This document shows positions 44,847-53,003 of a stretch of 64,000 nucleotides of DNA, in pieces (the stretch's first letter is position 1; each line of letters begins with the position of its first letter). The notes below the pieces were generated by a model, which ran no database searches, was not told where the DNA came from, and saw only the letters and a program-made list of their open reading frames with translations. The translations under genes were made by a program, and so were the position numbers. Source of the DNA: Gemmatimonadota bacterium (lineage in GTDB: Bacteria > Gemmatimonadota > Gemmatimonadetes > Palauibacterales > KS3-K002); contig CP070815.1 of assembly GCA_020344215.1 (NCBI GenBank), positions 256,361 to 320,360 of the forward strand, written 5' to 3'.

Positions 44847-47220
44847 TGAGCTTCTCCTGCAGAGCGGACGTGATCCTGTTCACGGCCTTGTCGACCTCAT
44901 CGTCAGTTAGGGTACGATCCGGCGCGCGGAATCTCAAGCGCCAGGCGATGGAGCGGCTGCCCTCTGGGAGGCTCCCCCCCTCGAACACATCGAATACGGA
45001 GACGCTCTCCAGAGTGGCCGGGGCCACCTCGCGGATGACACCTCCGACCTCGGCCGTCGGGATGCGCCCCTCGACTACGAGGGCCAGATCTCGCTCCACA
45101 GCCGGGTGAACGGGAAGCGGCCGGTAGGCCACGGTCTCCGGCCGACCGGGAGCGACCTCGATCTCTAGACCCCAGACGGCGCCTGCCCAGCGTGGCGCCT
45201 CGATGGCAGCGGCGGGCACGCGACCCGCCCAGCCCAGGGTACGGCCGTCAGGCGTGACTACAGCCAGGGGCTCCTCGAGATTACCGGAGTAGCTGGCGTG
45301 ATCGACCGGCTGCACCTCCGCCCCCGGCGTCGCCTGCGCGGCGACCGCGGTCAAAACCCACTTGAGATCCCAGACGTCCCATTCGCCGCCCTCGCCCGTC
45401 CAATGCGAGGGCGCGCGCCGGCCCGTCCAAACGGCAGCCATCCTGATGCTCTCTGCCGGCAGCGGCCCGGCGGCGGAGCCGAACGCCGTCCCCAGCTCGA
45501 AGAGCCGGACGTCTCTCTGACCGCGGGCGAGGTTGTGCTCGACGCGGTGGATAAGGCCTGTGAGCAGATCGCTGCGCAGGTGATCCTCGCGCTCGGAGAG
45601 TGGGTTGAGCAGTCTGACCTCGCCTTCGCCTTCCGGAGCGAACGGCGTGGTCTTCGCTTCAAGAAAGCCGAAGCCGATCATCACTTCGCGCAAGCGGCGG
45701 AAGGCATCGACGTAATCGTCCTCGCGGACGATCGTCGGGCGGAAGGTCTTCATCTCATCGGGGAACCTGTCGTACCCGTAACGGCGGGCCACCTCCTCGA
45801 TGAGATCGATCTCCCGCTCTATGTCGGGCCGCCAAGTGGGGACTGCGACGTCTAACACTCCCTCCCCGCCCTCCCGCAGCTCGAAGCCGATCGGTCTCAG
45901 ACAATCCTCGATGGTGCCCGGCTCGAGCTCGACGCCCAGCAGGTGATTGACTCGCCGAGGTCTCAGACCGACAAAGCGACGCTCCAGCGGGCTCGGGTGC
46001 ACGTCGATCGCGTCGCCGTCGACCGTCCCGCCGGCCACGGTGAGGATGAGCTCGATCACCCGCTGCATGGCGCACGGCAGCCCCTCCGGGTCCATGCCCC
46101 GCTGGAAGCGGAAGGATGCATCGGTATCGAGTGCCAGGCCCTTTGAAGCGTGGCGAACCCGCTTGGGATCAAAGTAGGCGCACTCGAGGAAGAGGTCCTG
46201 CGTGCTTTCGGTGACCTCGGTGGCCTCACCGCCCATCAGGCCAGCCATCGCCGTCGGCACCTCGGCATCCGCGATCACCAACATCTCCCGATCGAGTGCT
46301 CGATCCTTGCCGTCCAGAGTACGGAGCCGCTCGCCTTTGTGGGCCCTTCGAATAACCACCGCCGGGCCACCCAGCGTGGCCAGGTCGAACGCGTGCAGCG
46401 GCTGGTTGAGCTCATGGAGGACGTAGTTGGTCGCGTCGACCACATTGTTGATCGGCTGCTGGCCGATTGCCCGCAGCCGATTGGCAAGCCATTCGGGCGA
46501 CGGGCCGACGCTCAGACCACGGATCACCGCGCCCATGTAACGCGGGCACCCCTCCCGGTCCTCTATCCGCACGGTGACACCAGCGGTTGTACCTTCGGTC
46601 TCGGCCTTAGCCACGGAGTACTCGACGCGCGCGTGCTCGGGGAAGGCGGGAAGCTGCAGGTCAGCCGCGCCGCCGGGAGCTAGCTCGCGTGCAACGCCCC
46701 AGTGACCCAGTAGGTCGGGACGGTTCGGCGTCACATCAATGTCGAGGCGATAGTCGTCCAGCTCGAGTGCCTCCAGCAGCGAGTCTCCGGGCTTGAACTC
46801 ACCATGCAGCTGCATTATGCCGGCGGCGTCGCGGCCGATGCCCAGTTCCCGCTCCGAGCAGAGCATCCCTTCGCTGGGCTCGCCACGCAGCTTCACACTC
46901 TTGACCGTCTGGCCGCCGGGCAGCGCCTGGCCAGCGCCGACGTAGGGGTAGAACGCGCCCTCCACAACGACGGGCGCGCCGGTCACCACCTGTACCGGCT
47001 CCTGCCGGCCGACATCAACCTGGCAGACAACCAGGCGGTCCGCCTTCGGGTGCTTGCTGACGCTCAGAACCTTGCCGACGACCAGATCACTGAGCCCTTC
47101 GCCCAGCCAGACGATGTCGTCGACTGGGACGGCGATGTAGGTCAGCCGCTCAGCGAGCTCTGCCGCCGAGTCTTCGATCGAGGGCGCCAGCTCTTTCAGC
47201 CAGCGGTAGGAGACGTTCAT
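44824..47220 (-). CDS. pheT: phenylalanyl-tRNA synthetase beta subunit
   Basis: The 798-residue bacterial-type beta subunit has an N-terminal EMAP/OB tRNA-binding domain (KVLSVSKHPKADRLVVCQVDVG). B3/B4 editing and B5 domains follow, then the catalytic-like core region with RPDIEREIDLIEEVARRYGY. The C-terminal FDX-ACB anticodon-binding domain has HPAVERDLALVVEGRIP. It starts 32 bases after pheS ends and completes the alpha2beta2 enzyme. Confidence 0.97.
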   Translation of the reverse strand: MNVSYRWLKELAPSIEDSAAELAERLTYIAVPVDDIVWLGEGLSDLVVGKVLSVSKHPKADRLVVCQVDVGRQEPVQVVTGAPVVVEGAFYPYVGAGQALPGGQTVKSVKLRGEPSEGMLCSERELGIGRDAAGIMQLHGEFKPGDSLLEALELDDYRLDIDVTPNRPDLLGHWGVARELAPGGAADLQLPAFPEHARVEYSVAKAETEGTTAGVTVRIEDREGCPRYMGAVIRGLSVGPSPEWLANRLRAIGQQPINNVVDATNYVLHELNQPLHAFDLATLGGPAVVIRRAHKGERLRTLDGKDRALDREMLVIADAEVPTAMAGLMGGEATEVTESTQDLFLECAYFDPKRVRHASKGLALDTDASFRFQRGMDPEGLPCAMQRVIELILTVAGGTVDGDAIDVHPSPLERRFVGLRPRRVNHLLGVELEPGTIEDCLRPIGFELREGGEGVLDVAVPTWRPDIEREIDLIEEVARRYGYDRFPDEMKTFRPTIVREDDYVDAFRRLREVMIGFGFLEAKTTPFAPEGEGEVRLLNPLSEREDHLRSDLLTGLIHRVEHNLARGQRDVRLFELGTAFGSAAGPLPAESIRMAAVWTGRRAPSHWTGEGGEWDVWDLKWVLTAVAAQATPGAEVQPVDHASYSGNLEEPLAVVTPDGRTLGWAGRVPAAAIEAPRWAGAVWGLEIEVAPGRPETVAYRPLPVHPAVERDLALVVEGRIPTAEVGGVIREVAPATLESVSVFDVFEGGSLPEGSRSIAWRLRFRAPDRTLTDDEVDKAVNRITSALQEKLNVAVRGA

Positions 47221-47252
47221 AACTCGAGGATCAAGAAGGCGGTGCCGTCCGC

Positions 47253-48281
47253 TCAGGCCCGCTCGAACTGCTCCAGGAAGCGCACGTCGCTTTCGTAGAG
47301 CAAGCGGATGTCCGGGATCCGGTAGCGCAGCATAGCGATCCTGCCAACGCCCATCCCGAACGCGAAGCCCGTGTAGCGTTCCGAGTCATAGCCGACGTTA
47401 TCGAAGACAGCGGGATCCACCATGCCAGCCCCCATGATCTCGATCCAACCCGTCCCCTTGCACGCGGAACAGCCCTCACCGTGGCACAGCAGGCAGGAGA
47501 CGTCGACCTCGGCCGACGGCTCCGTGAAGGGGAAGAACGAGGGCCGGAACCGTGTCGCGGTGTCCTCACCGAAGAACCTTCGCACGAAGTAACTGATGCT
47601 CGCCTTGAATTCGACGAAGCTGATCCCCTCATCGACGGCAAGCCCCTCGATCTGCTCGAACGCCGGCGCGTGCGAGGCGTCAAACGGATCGCGACGATAG
47701 ACGACGCCCGGCACCACGATCCTGACCGGCGGCTTCCACTTCTCCATCACACGCGTCTGGACCGGCGACGTGTGCGTGCGCAGTACGATGTCCTCGGCAA
47801 GGTAGAAGGTGTCCTGCTCGTCCGCTGCCGGGTGATCGAGCGGTGTGTTGAGCGCTGTGAAGTTGTACCACGTCGTCTCAGCCTCGGGCCCGCGGGCGCG
47901 CACGAAGCCCAGCTCCTTGAAGATGTCGCAGATCTCGTCCGCGACCAGCGTGCAGGGATGCCGCGCACCTCGCCAGCGTCCGCGCCCCGGCAGAGTCAGG
48001 TCAGTTCCGGGCGCCGCAGCGGCCGGTGCAGCGGCGAGCTGGGAGGCCCGCTGATCGAGCAACTCGAGCAGGCGGTTCTTCACGCGGTTCGCTTCCGCAC
48101 CCGCCTCCGGTCGCTGCTCCTCGGGTAGTTCCCTGACGCCACGCAGCAGCTGGGTGAGCCTGGCCTTGCGACCCAGGTACTCGACGCGCACCCGCTCGAG
48201 CTCTTCGGGGGCAGCGGCAGCAGCGATCGCCGCCGCTCCGCTCTCCTCGAGCTCGCGAAGGCTGGACAGGAATACCTCCAT
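47253..48281 (-). CDS. pheS: phenylalanyl-tRNA synthetase alpha subunit
   Basis: The 342-residue class II catalytic subunit has a helical N-terminal arm. Motif 2 is in VYRRDPFDASHAPAFEQIEG. The aminoacylation core has GTGWIEIMGAGMVDPAVF and motif 3 FGMGVGRIAMLRYRIPDIR. It is downstream of rplT in the classic thrS-infC-rpmI-rplT-pheST order. ATG start 15 bases after rplT. Confidence 0.97.
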   Translation of the reverse strand: MEVFLSSLRELEESGAAAIAAAAAPEELERVRVEYLGRKARLTQLLRGVRELPEEQRPEAGAEANRVKNRLLELLDQRASQLAAAPAAAAPGTDLTLPGRGRWRGARHPCTLVADEICDIFKELGFVRARGPEAETTWYNFTALNTPLDHPAADEQDTFYLAEDIVLRTHTSPVQTRVMEKWKPPVRIVVPGVVYRRDPFDASHAPAFEQIEGLAVDEGISFVEFKASISYFVRRFFGEDTATRFRPSFFPFTEPSAEVDVSCLLCHGEGCSACKGTGWIEIMGAGMVDPAVFDNVGYDSERYTGFAFGMGVGRIAMLRYRIPDIRLLYESDVRFLEQFERA

Positions 48282-48296
48282 GACGGCGACGCCGCG

Positions 48297-48656
48297 TTAC
48301 CCGGCGAGTGCGTCCTTGGCCAGCGCCACGAGATTTCCGAAGACGTTCGGATCCCGCACGGCGATGTCGGCCAGCGTCTTGCGATTGAGCTCGACGCCGG
48401 CGGTGCGCAGCCCGTTCATGAAGTGCGAGTAGGTGATATCGTGCTCGCGCGCAGCGGCATTGATCCGCGTGATCCAGAGCCGACGGAAATCTCGCTTGCG
48501 ATTCCGCCGATCGCGATAGCTGTCGCTCCACGCCCGCTCAACGGCGTTCTTGGCGGGCCGATAGAGCTTCGAGCGGCCGCCGCGATAGCCCTTGGCCAGC
48601 TGGCGCGTCTTCTTCTTTCTCTTATGTCTCGCGACTTGGTTCGTAACCCGAGGCAT
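48297..48656 (-). CDS. rplT: 50S ribosomal protein L20
   Basis: The 119-residue protein has the L20 start PRVTNQVARHKRKKKTRQLA, the WSDSYRDRRNRKRDFRRLW block and ITRINAAAREHDITYSHFMN. L20 binds 23S rRNA early in assembly. In other bacteria it also represses its own operon at a leader or intergenic site; a candidate leader lies upstream of infC. Length is normal. Confidence 0.98.
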   Translation of the reverse strand: MPRVTNQVARHKRKKKTRQLAKGYRGGRSKLYRPAKNAVERAWSDSYRDRRNRKRDFRRLWITRINAAAREHDITYSHFMNGLRTAGVELNRKTLADIAVRDPNVFGNLVALAKDALAG

Positions 48657-48712
48657 CTATGACTCCTTTCGGGGTCGCTGAGCGCGCGGCGGCCCGCTAG
48701 GGCGTCGCGCGA

Positions 48713-48907
48713 TCACACACCGAGCATTCGCTTCACACGCTTCGTATCGGCCGGCGCAACGAGCGTAGGCTTACGCAAACCGCGCTTCCGCTTCCGCGAT
48801 TTCTTAGCCAGGATGTGGCTCTTGTACGCCTTGCGACGCTTGAGCTTGCCGGTACCGGTCTTCCGGAACCGCTTCGCCGCGGCCCGGCGCGTTTTCATCT
48901 TGGGCAT
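48713..48907 (-). CDS. rpmI: 50S ribosomal protein L35
   Basis: The 64-residue protein has [20 protein letters not shown] and the C-terminal block [12 protein letters not shown], both typical of L35. It lies between infC and rplT as in most bacteria. Downstream spacing to rplT is 56 bases. Confidence 0.97.
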   Translation of the reverse strand: MPKMKTRRAAAKRFRKTGTGKLKRRKAYKSHILAKKSRKRKRGLRKPTLVAPADTKRVKRMLGV

Positions 48908-48957
48908 CGTGACTCCGTGATTTCTTCAGCTACCGTCTGCAGTCGTTCGCGGCGCGA

Positions 48958-49473
48958 TCAGTGCCGCTTCGGTGCCAGGACCATCGTCATGTTCCGGCCT
49001 TCCATCTTCGCTGCTTCCTCCACCTGCCCCACATCGGAGAGCGCCGCAGCGAATTCCTCCAGCACCTGCGCGCCAAGCTCCGAGTGTGTCATCTCGCGGC
49101 CCCGAAACCGCATCGTAAGTTTGACCTTGTTCCCTTCACCGAGAAATCGGCGAGCGTGCCCCGCTTTGAAATTGAGATCGTGGTCTTCGATCTTCGGCCG
49201 CAGCTTGATCTCCTTGACCTTGACCTGGTGCTGCTTCTTCCGAGACTCGCGGGCTTTGCGCGCCTGCTCGTACTTGTATTTCCCGTAGTCCATGATCCGG
49301 ACGACGGGCGGGCGGGCTGCAGCCGCCACCTCCACCAAGTCGAGGCCCCGTTCCGCAGCCGCGGCGCGCGCCTCCTCTATCGAAACGATCCCTATCTGCT
49401 CGCCTTCCACGTCGACCAGCCTGACCGGGCTGATCCGGATCTGGTCGTTCACGCGGGGCTCGTTTCTATCGAT
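48958..49473 (-). CDS. infC: translation initiation factor IF-3
   Basis: IF-3 dissociates ribosomes and proofreads start codons. The product is 171 residues with [38 protein letters not shown] and the C-terminal [18 protein letters not shown] and [12 protein letters not shown]. The frame has no ATG near the family's N-terminus. AGGGAG (49486-49481) lies seven bases before an ATC (49473) and four before an ATT (49476). The only GTG (49452) is 28 bases away. I therefore choose ATC, giving an N-terminus beginning (M)[12 protein letters not shown] rare start is known for infC elsewhere and supports autoregulation. Confidence 0.93.
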   Translation of the reverse strand: MDRNEPRVNDQIRISPVRLVDVEGEQIGIVSIEEARAAAAERGLDLVEVAAAARPPVVRIMDYGKYKYEQARKARESRKKQHQVKVKEIKLRPKIEDHDLNFKAGHARRFLGEGNKVKLTMRFRGREMTHSELGAQVLEEFAAALSDVGQVEEAAKMEGRNMTMVLAPKRH

Positions 49474-49514
49474 AATTGTTCTCCCTTCGCTGGGTTCTCC
49501 GGGCGCCGTACAAC

Positions 49515-49644
49515 AAAAAACGATGGACCGAACTCGCGCCTCGCGTTGGCCGACCCACGGAACCGGTCGCCGTCAGGCGCTGCCGCTCGGACCCGGCGGC
49601 ACCACACAGCAGTGTGCGGGCCGAAAGGTGGGCGGTGTCCATCG
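49515..49644 (-). promoter_or_regulatory. infC leader with long-range terminator stem
   Basis: ACGATGGAC (49645-49637) pairs exactly with GTCCATCGT (49528-49520), and the 3' arm is immediately followed by TTTTTT (49520-49515). The closed loop of about 108 nt has internal pairing possibilities. This is an intrinsic-terminator arrangement in the infC leader. It is the same layout as the L20-controlled leader in Bacillus, but I cannot show that L20 binds here. Confidence 0.5.
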
Positions 49645-49672
49645 TACCGCCACTTTCCTCATTGTGCCCGGG

Positions 49673-49701
49673 AAACTTGCTGAAACGGCACCGAATGTCA
49701 A
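49673..49701 (-). promoter_or_regulatory. candidate promoter for infC
   Basis: TTGACA (49701-49696) and AAGTTT (49678-49673) are 17 bases apart on the minus strand. The start would fall near 49666, upstream of the leader hairpin. Readthrough from thrS is also possible. The -10 is weak. Confidence 0.4.
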
Positions 49702-49767
49702 CGGGTTGCAGGGCCGCCGGGCGGGGCGGCGCAGAGGGTGCTCTGCGCCTGCCCGACCCAGGTTTGC

Positions 49768-51705
49768 CTAGCCCAGCGTGCGGTTGCGGTTCTCCTCGGC
49801 GAGTCGTCCAACGAACTCGGAGACGGGCAGCACGACCTGCTTCTTCTCGGCGCCGCGCTTACGCACTGCCACGGTGCCGCCCTCCGCTTCCCGCTCCCCG
49901 ACCACCGCCAAGTAGGGGACCTTCTGAAGCTCGCCGTCGCGGATCCTGTACGACAGGGTCTCGGAGCGATCGTCGAGCTCTGCCCGCAGCCCCGCCTCAT
50001 GCAACGCCTCATGCACCGAGCCGGCCGCGTCGGCCAACTCGTCGGAGACCGGCAGGACCCGGACTTGGACCGGCGCCAGCCACAGGGGGAAGGAGCCGGC
50101 GAAATGCTCGATCAGGCCACCGACGAAGCGCTCGAAGGTGCCGTAGATCGCTCGGTGGATCATCACCGGCCGGTGCTTCCGGTTATCCGCTCCCACATAG
50201 GTGAGGCCGAAGCGTTCCGGCAGGACGAAGTCGAGCTGGATGGTGGAGCCCTGCCACTCGCGACCGATGGCGTCCAGGAACTTCACGTCGATCTTCGGAC
50301 CGTAGAAGGCGCCGCCGCCCCGATCGACGGCGTAGTTCAGTTCCCGGCGCTCTATCGCCGCACGCAACGCGTCCTCGGCCTGATCCCAGACCTCGTCCGA
50401 GCCGATCCGCTTCGCCGGCCGGGTGGAGAAGTCGAGGCCGTATTGCAGCCCGAAGCTACCATAGATGTAGTCGACGAGATCGAGCATGCCGTAGATCTCG
50501 TCTTCGACCTGGTCGGGCCGGCAGAAGATGTGCGCGTCGTCCATGGTGAGTCCGCGGACACGCAGCATGCCGTGCAATGTGCCGGACTTCTCGTTACGGT
50601 AGTCGCTGGCGATCTCGGCGTAGCGTATCGGGAGATCGCGGTAGCTGCGCTGCCGCGCGTCGTAGATCGCCATGTGACCGGGGCAGTTCATCGGCTTGAC
50701 CCGGTAGTCCTCCTTCTCGCCCTCCATCTCCATCGACGGGAACATCACCTCCGAGTAAGCCTGGAGGTGCCCCGATCGCCTGAACAACGCCTCCCTGGAG
50801 ATGTGGGGCGTGTAGACGAAGTCGTAGCCCCGACGCAGGAGCTCGTCCTCAAGGAAACGGCGCAGCAGGAACTGGATCATCGCGCCCTTCGGGTGCCAAT
50901 GGATCAGCCCCGGCCCCACGTCCTCTTGGACACTGAACAGGTCCAGCTGTTTGCCGAGCACCCGGTGGTCGCGCTTGCGGGCTTCTTCCAGCAGACGCAG
51001 GTGCTCGTCCAGCTTCGAACGCTCGAAGAAGCTGGTACCGTAGATGCGCTGGAGCATCGGGCGCCGCTCGTCGCCGCGCCAATAGGCGCCCGCCGAGTGC
51101 AGTATCTTGAAGTTCTTTACCCGGCCGGTGGACGGCAGGTGCGGCCCACGGCACAGGTCAAGGAACTCGCCGTCGCGATAGACGGAGATGACATCGCCCT
51201 CGGCGATCTCTTCCAAGCGCTCGATCTTGTACGGGTCGTCCGCGAAGAGCTGCCGCGCTTCGCTGCGCTCCACCTCCCGCCGCTCGAACTGATCATCGCC
51301 GGCGATGACCTCGGCCATCCGCGCCTCGATCCGCTCGAGGTCCTCCGGTGTGAAGGGATGCTCGACGTCGAAGTCGTAGTAGAAGCCCGCAGCGATCGGC
51401 GGCCCGAAACCGATCCCTGCGTTCGGCCGAAGGCTGCGCACCGCCGTGGCCAGAACGTGGGCTGTAGAGTGGCGGAGGACGTAGAGCGAGTCCTCGTCGC
51501 CGTCGTCCTCGAAAAGGAACTTCAGTTCGCCGGATCGCTCGATAGGCCGGGCGAGGTCAATAACCTCGTCGTCCAGCTTCGCCGCGATCGCCTTCTCCAC
51601 AAGGTCACCGTTGACCTGCTCCGCCAGCTCACGGGCCGAGATACCTGGCTCGACCTCTACCTGGGAGCCGCCCTGGAGCACCAGCTTCAGCTTCTCCGCG
51701 CTCAC
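49768..51705 (-). CDS. thrS: threonyl-tRNA synthetase
   Basis: The 645-residue protein has an N-terminal TGS domain (residues about 1-62) and the editing/SAD domain with the HSTAHVLATAV metal motif. The class II catalytic core follows, with zinc-binding MNCPGHMAIY and motif 3-type sequence, and then the C-terminal anticodon-binding domain ending RLAEENRNRTLG. It is the first gene of the translation cluster. The start is GTG at 51705. A terminator-like hairpin lies 25 bases upstream. Confidence 0.97.
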   Translation of the reverse strand: MSAEKLKLVLQGGSQVEVEPGISARELAEQVNGDLVEKAIAAKLDDEVIDLARPIERSGELKFLFEDDGDEDSLYVLRHSTAHVLATAVRSLRPNAGIGFGPPIAAGFYYDFDVEHPFTPEDLERIEARMAEVIAGDDQFERREVERSEARQLFADDPYKIERLEEIAEGDVISVYRDGEFLDLCRGPHLPSTGRVKNFKILHSAGAYWRGDERRPMLQRIYGTSFFERSKLDEHLRLLEEARKRDHRVLGKQLDLFSVQEDVGPGLIHWHPKGAMIQFLLRRFLEDELLRRGYDFVYTPHISREALFRRSGHLQAYSEVMFPSMEMEGEKEDYRVKPMNCPGHMAIYDARQRSYRDLPIRYAEIASDYRNEKSGTLHGMLRVRGLTMDDAHIFCRPDQVEDEIYGMLDLVDYIYGSFGLQYGLDFSTRPAKRIGSDEVWDQAEDALRAAIERRELNYAVDRGGGAFYGPKIDVKFLDAIGREWQGSTIQLDFVLPERFGLTYVGADNRKHRPVMIHRAIYGTFERFVGGLIEHFAGSFPLWLAPVQVRVLPVSDELADAAGSVHEALHEAGLRAELDDRSETLSYRIRDGELQKVPYLAVVGEREAEGGTVAVRKRGAEKKQVVLPVSEFVGRLAEENRNRTLG

Positions 51706-51729
51706 TTTGACTCACCGGTCGTCTGAAGT

Positions 51730-51760
51730 AAAAACCGGGGCGCCCGCGGATACGCCCCGG
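51730..51760 (-). promoter_or_regulatory. intrinsic-terminator hairpin in the thrS leader
   Basis: On the minus strand CCGGGGCG (51760-51753) pairs with CGCCCCGG (51742-51735), followed by TTTTT (51734-51730). The hairpin sits 25 bases before the thrS start and downstream of the promoter at 51787-51814. No minus-strand gene lies upstream that it could terminate, so it probably attenuates thrS. An overlapping GGGCGCCCC copy just 5' could form an alternative pairing. Confidence 0.6.
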
Positions 51761-51786
51761 GGCGCCCGTACCGTCGTACACAATCT

Positions 51787-51814
51787 ATTCTGCTAGGGAA
51801 TGGTCGAGTGTCAA
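51787..51814 (-). promoter_or_regulatory. promoter of thrS
   Basis: Perfect TTGACA (51814-51809) and CAGAAT (51792-51787) are 16 bases apart on the minus strand; the predicted leader is about 75 nt. Confidence 0.6.
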
Positions 51815-51847
51815 GATGGGAGTCGGTGGGGATCTGTTGATTCAGAA

Positions 51848-51927
51848 GGGGAGTCAGGGGGTCACGAAGTCGGGGAGTCGGGGATTGGGAATCCCAATCC
51901 CCCAACTCCCCTACTCCCCAACTCCCA
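51848..51927. repeat. G-rich palindromic repeat (GGGGAGTCGGGGATTGGGA)
   Basis: GGGGAGTCGGGGATTGGGA (51872-51890) is followed directly by its complement with one inserted base, ending at 51911. Shorter GGGAGTC/AACTCCC units flank it. It lies in the divergent gap between thrS and the nitrilase gene, and the same family recurs at 29.9 and 63.2-63.6 kb. As RNA it would fold into a hairpin of about 19 pairs upstream of the nitrilase start. Confidence 0.65.
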
Positions 51928-52001
51928 ACCGCCCTCTCTTGTTCGGCGGTTCGCCAATTCCCATTCTTCCAACGGTACAAGAATGTGAACGGAGGAACGA
52001 C

Positions 52002-52820
52002 ATGAAGGTGGCGTGCGCGCAGTTCCGTCATGAGGGAGACAGAGAGAAGAGCCTGAACAAGGCGCTCGAGTGGGTCGAGCGGGCCGCCGGCGAAGGAGCC
52101 CGCCTGATCGTCTTCCCCGAGCTGGCGTTCGACTTCTTCTTCCCGCAGGTGCGCGCTGACGCCGGCTACTTCGATTGGGGCGAGCCGATCCCGGGGCCCA
52201 CAACGGAGCGCTTCCAAGCAGCGGCCGCAAGACACGGGATCGTCACCGTGATCAACGTTTTCGAACGGGCGGCGCCGGGCCGCTACTACGACAGCTCACC
52301 GGTGATCGATGCGGATGGAGCGCTCCTCGGTGTGAGCCGCATGCTCCATATCGCGGAAGAACCGGGCTACAACGAGAAGTTCTACTACTGGCCGGGCGAC
52401 AGCGGTTGGCCCGTCTATCAGACACAGGCGGGACGCCTGGGCGTGGCGATCTGCTACGACCGCCACTACCCCGAGCACTTCCGGGCGCTGGCGCTGGGCG
52501 GAGCGGAGATCGTCGTCGTGCCCACCGCGACCTCGATGTCAGAACAGGCGTTCCGCGACGTGTGGGAAATCGAGATCCAGGCGGCGGCCGTCGCGAACCA
52601 AGTCTTCATTGCGGTGACGAACCGCGCCGGCGTCGACGGCGAGCTGCGATTCTTCGGTGAGAGCTTCGTCGCCGGCCCGAACGGGATGATCATCGCCAGG
52701 GCAGCGGCCGACGAAGAGGAGTTGTTGCTCTCCGAGATCGATCTCGGCGCCATCGAGCAGACCCGTCGCCACGTCCCGTTCCTGCGTGATATGCGCGCCG
52801 ACCTCTACGGCCCGCGCTGA
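52002..52820 (+). CDS. nitrilase-superfamily (carbon-nitrogen hydrolase) protein with altered triad
   Basis: The 272-residue protein has the nitrilase fold. The catalytic Glu40 is in VFPELAF and Cys151 in AICYDRHYPEHF. The region GYNEKFYYWPGDSGW keeps the second glutamate (E125) and the lysine next to it. It is closest in feel to N-carbamoylputrescine amidase-type enzymes, where the catalytic lysine precedes MHIPDDPG. Here the aligned position reads SRMLHIAEEPG, so methionine (M114) replaces the expected lysine. Either the activity is lost or altered, or this is a subfamily with another lysine. The ATG has GGAGG nine bases upstream. Substrate unknown. Confidence 0.82.
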   Translation: MKVACAQFRHEGDREKSLNKALEWVERAAGEGARLIVFPELAFDFFFPQVRADAGYFDWGEPIPGPTTERFQAAAARHGIVTVINVFERAAPGRYYDSSPVIDADGALLGVSRMLHIAEEPGYNEKFYYWPGDSGWPVYQTQAGRLGVAICYDRHYPEHFRALALGGAEIVVVPTATSMSEQAFRDVWEIEIQAAAVANQVFIAVTNRAGVDGELRFFGESFVAGPNGMIIARAAADEEELLLSEIDLGAIEQTRRHVPFLRDMRADLYGPR

Positions 52821-52866
52821 GCGGGGCGGGAGGCGGCGGGCTGGCGCGGCGCGCGGTTTCCGCGGA

Positions 52867-52895
52867 TTGCGGATCCAAGGGATATAGGCTACAAT
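52867..52895 (+). promoter_or_regulatory. promoter of barrel gene 1
   Basis: TTGCGG (52867-52872) and TACAAT (52890-52895) are 17 bases apart. Predicted leader about 100 nt to the ATG at 53004. Confidence 0.6.
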
Positions 52896-53003
52896 TGTCA
52901 TCCCCTGCCTCACCGAAAGCTGGATCCGTCTCTTCCCCCGCTGCCCAAGGTGTTGGGGCGCCTCGACTTACGCTCTCCGCTCTCGTCGTCTGGAGGCATA
53001 GGA

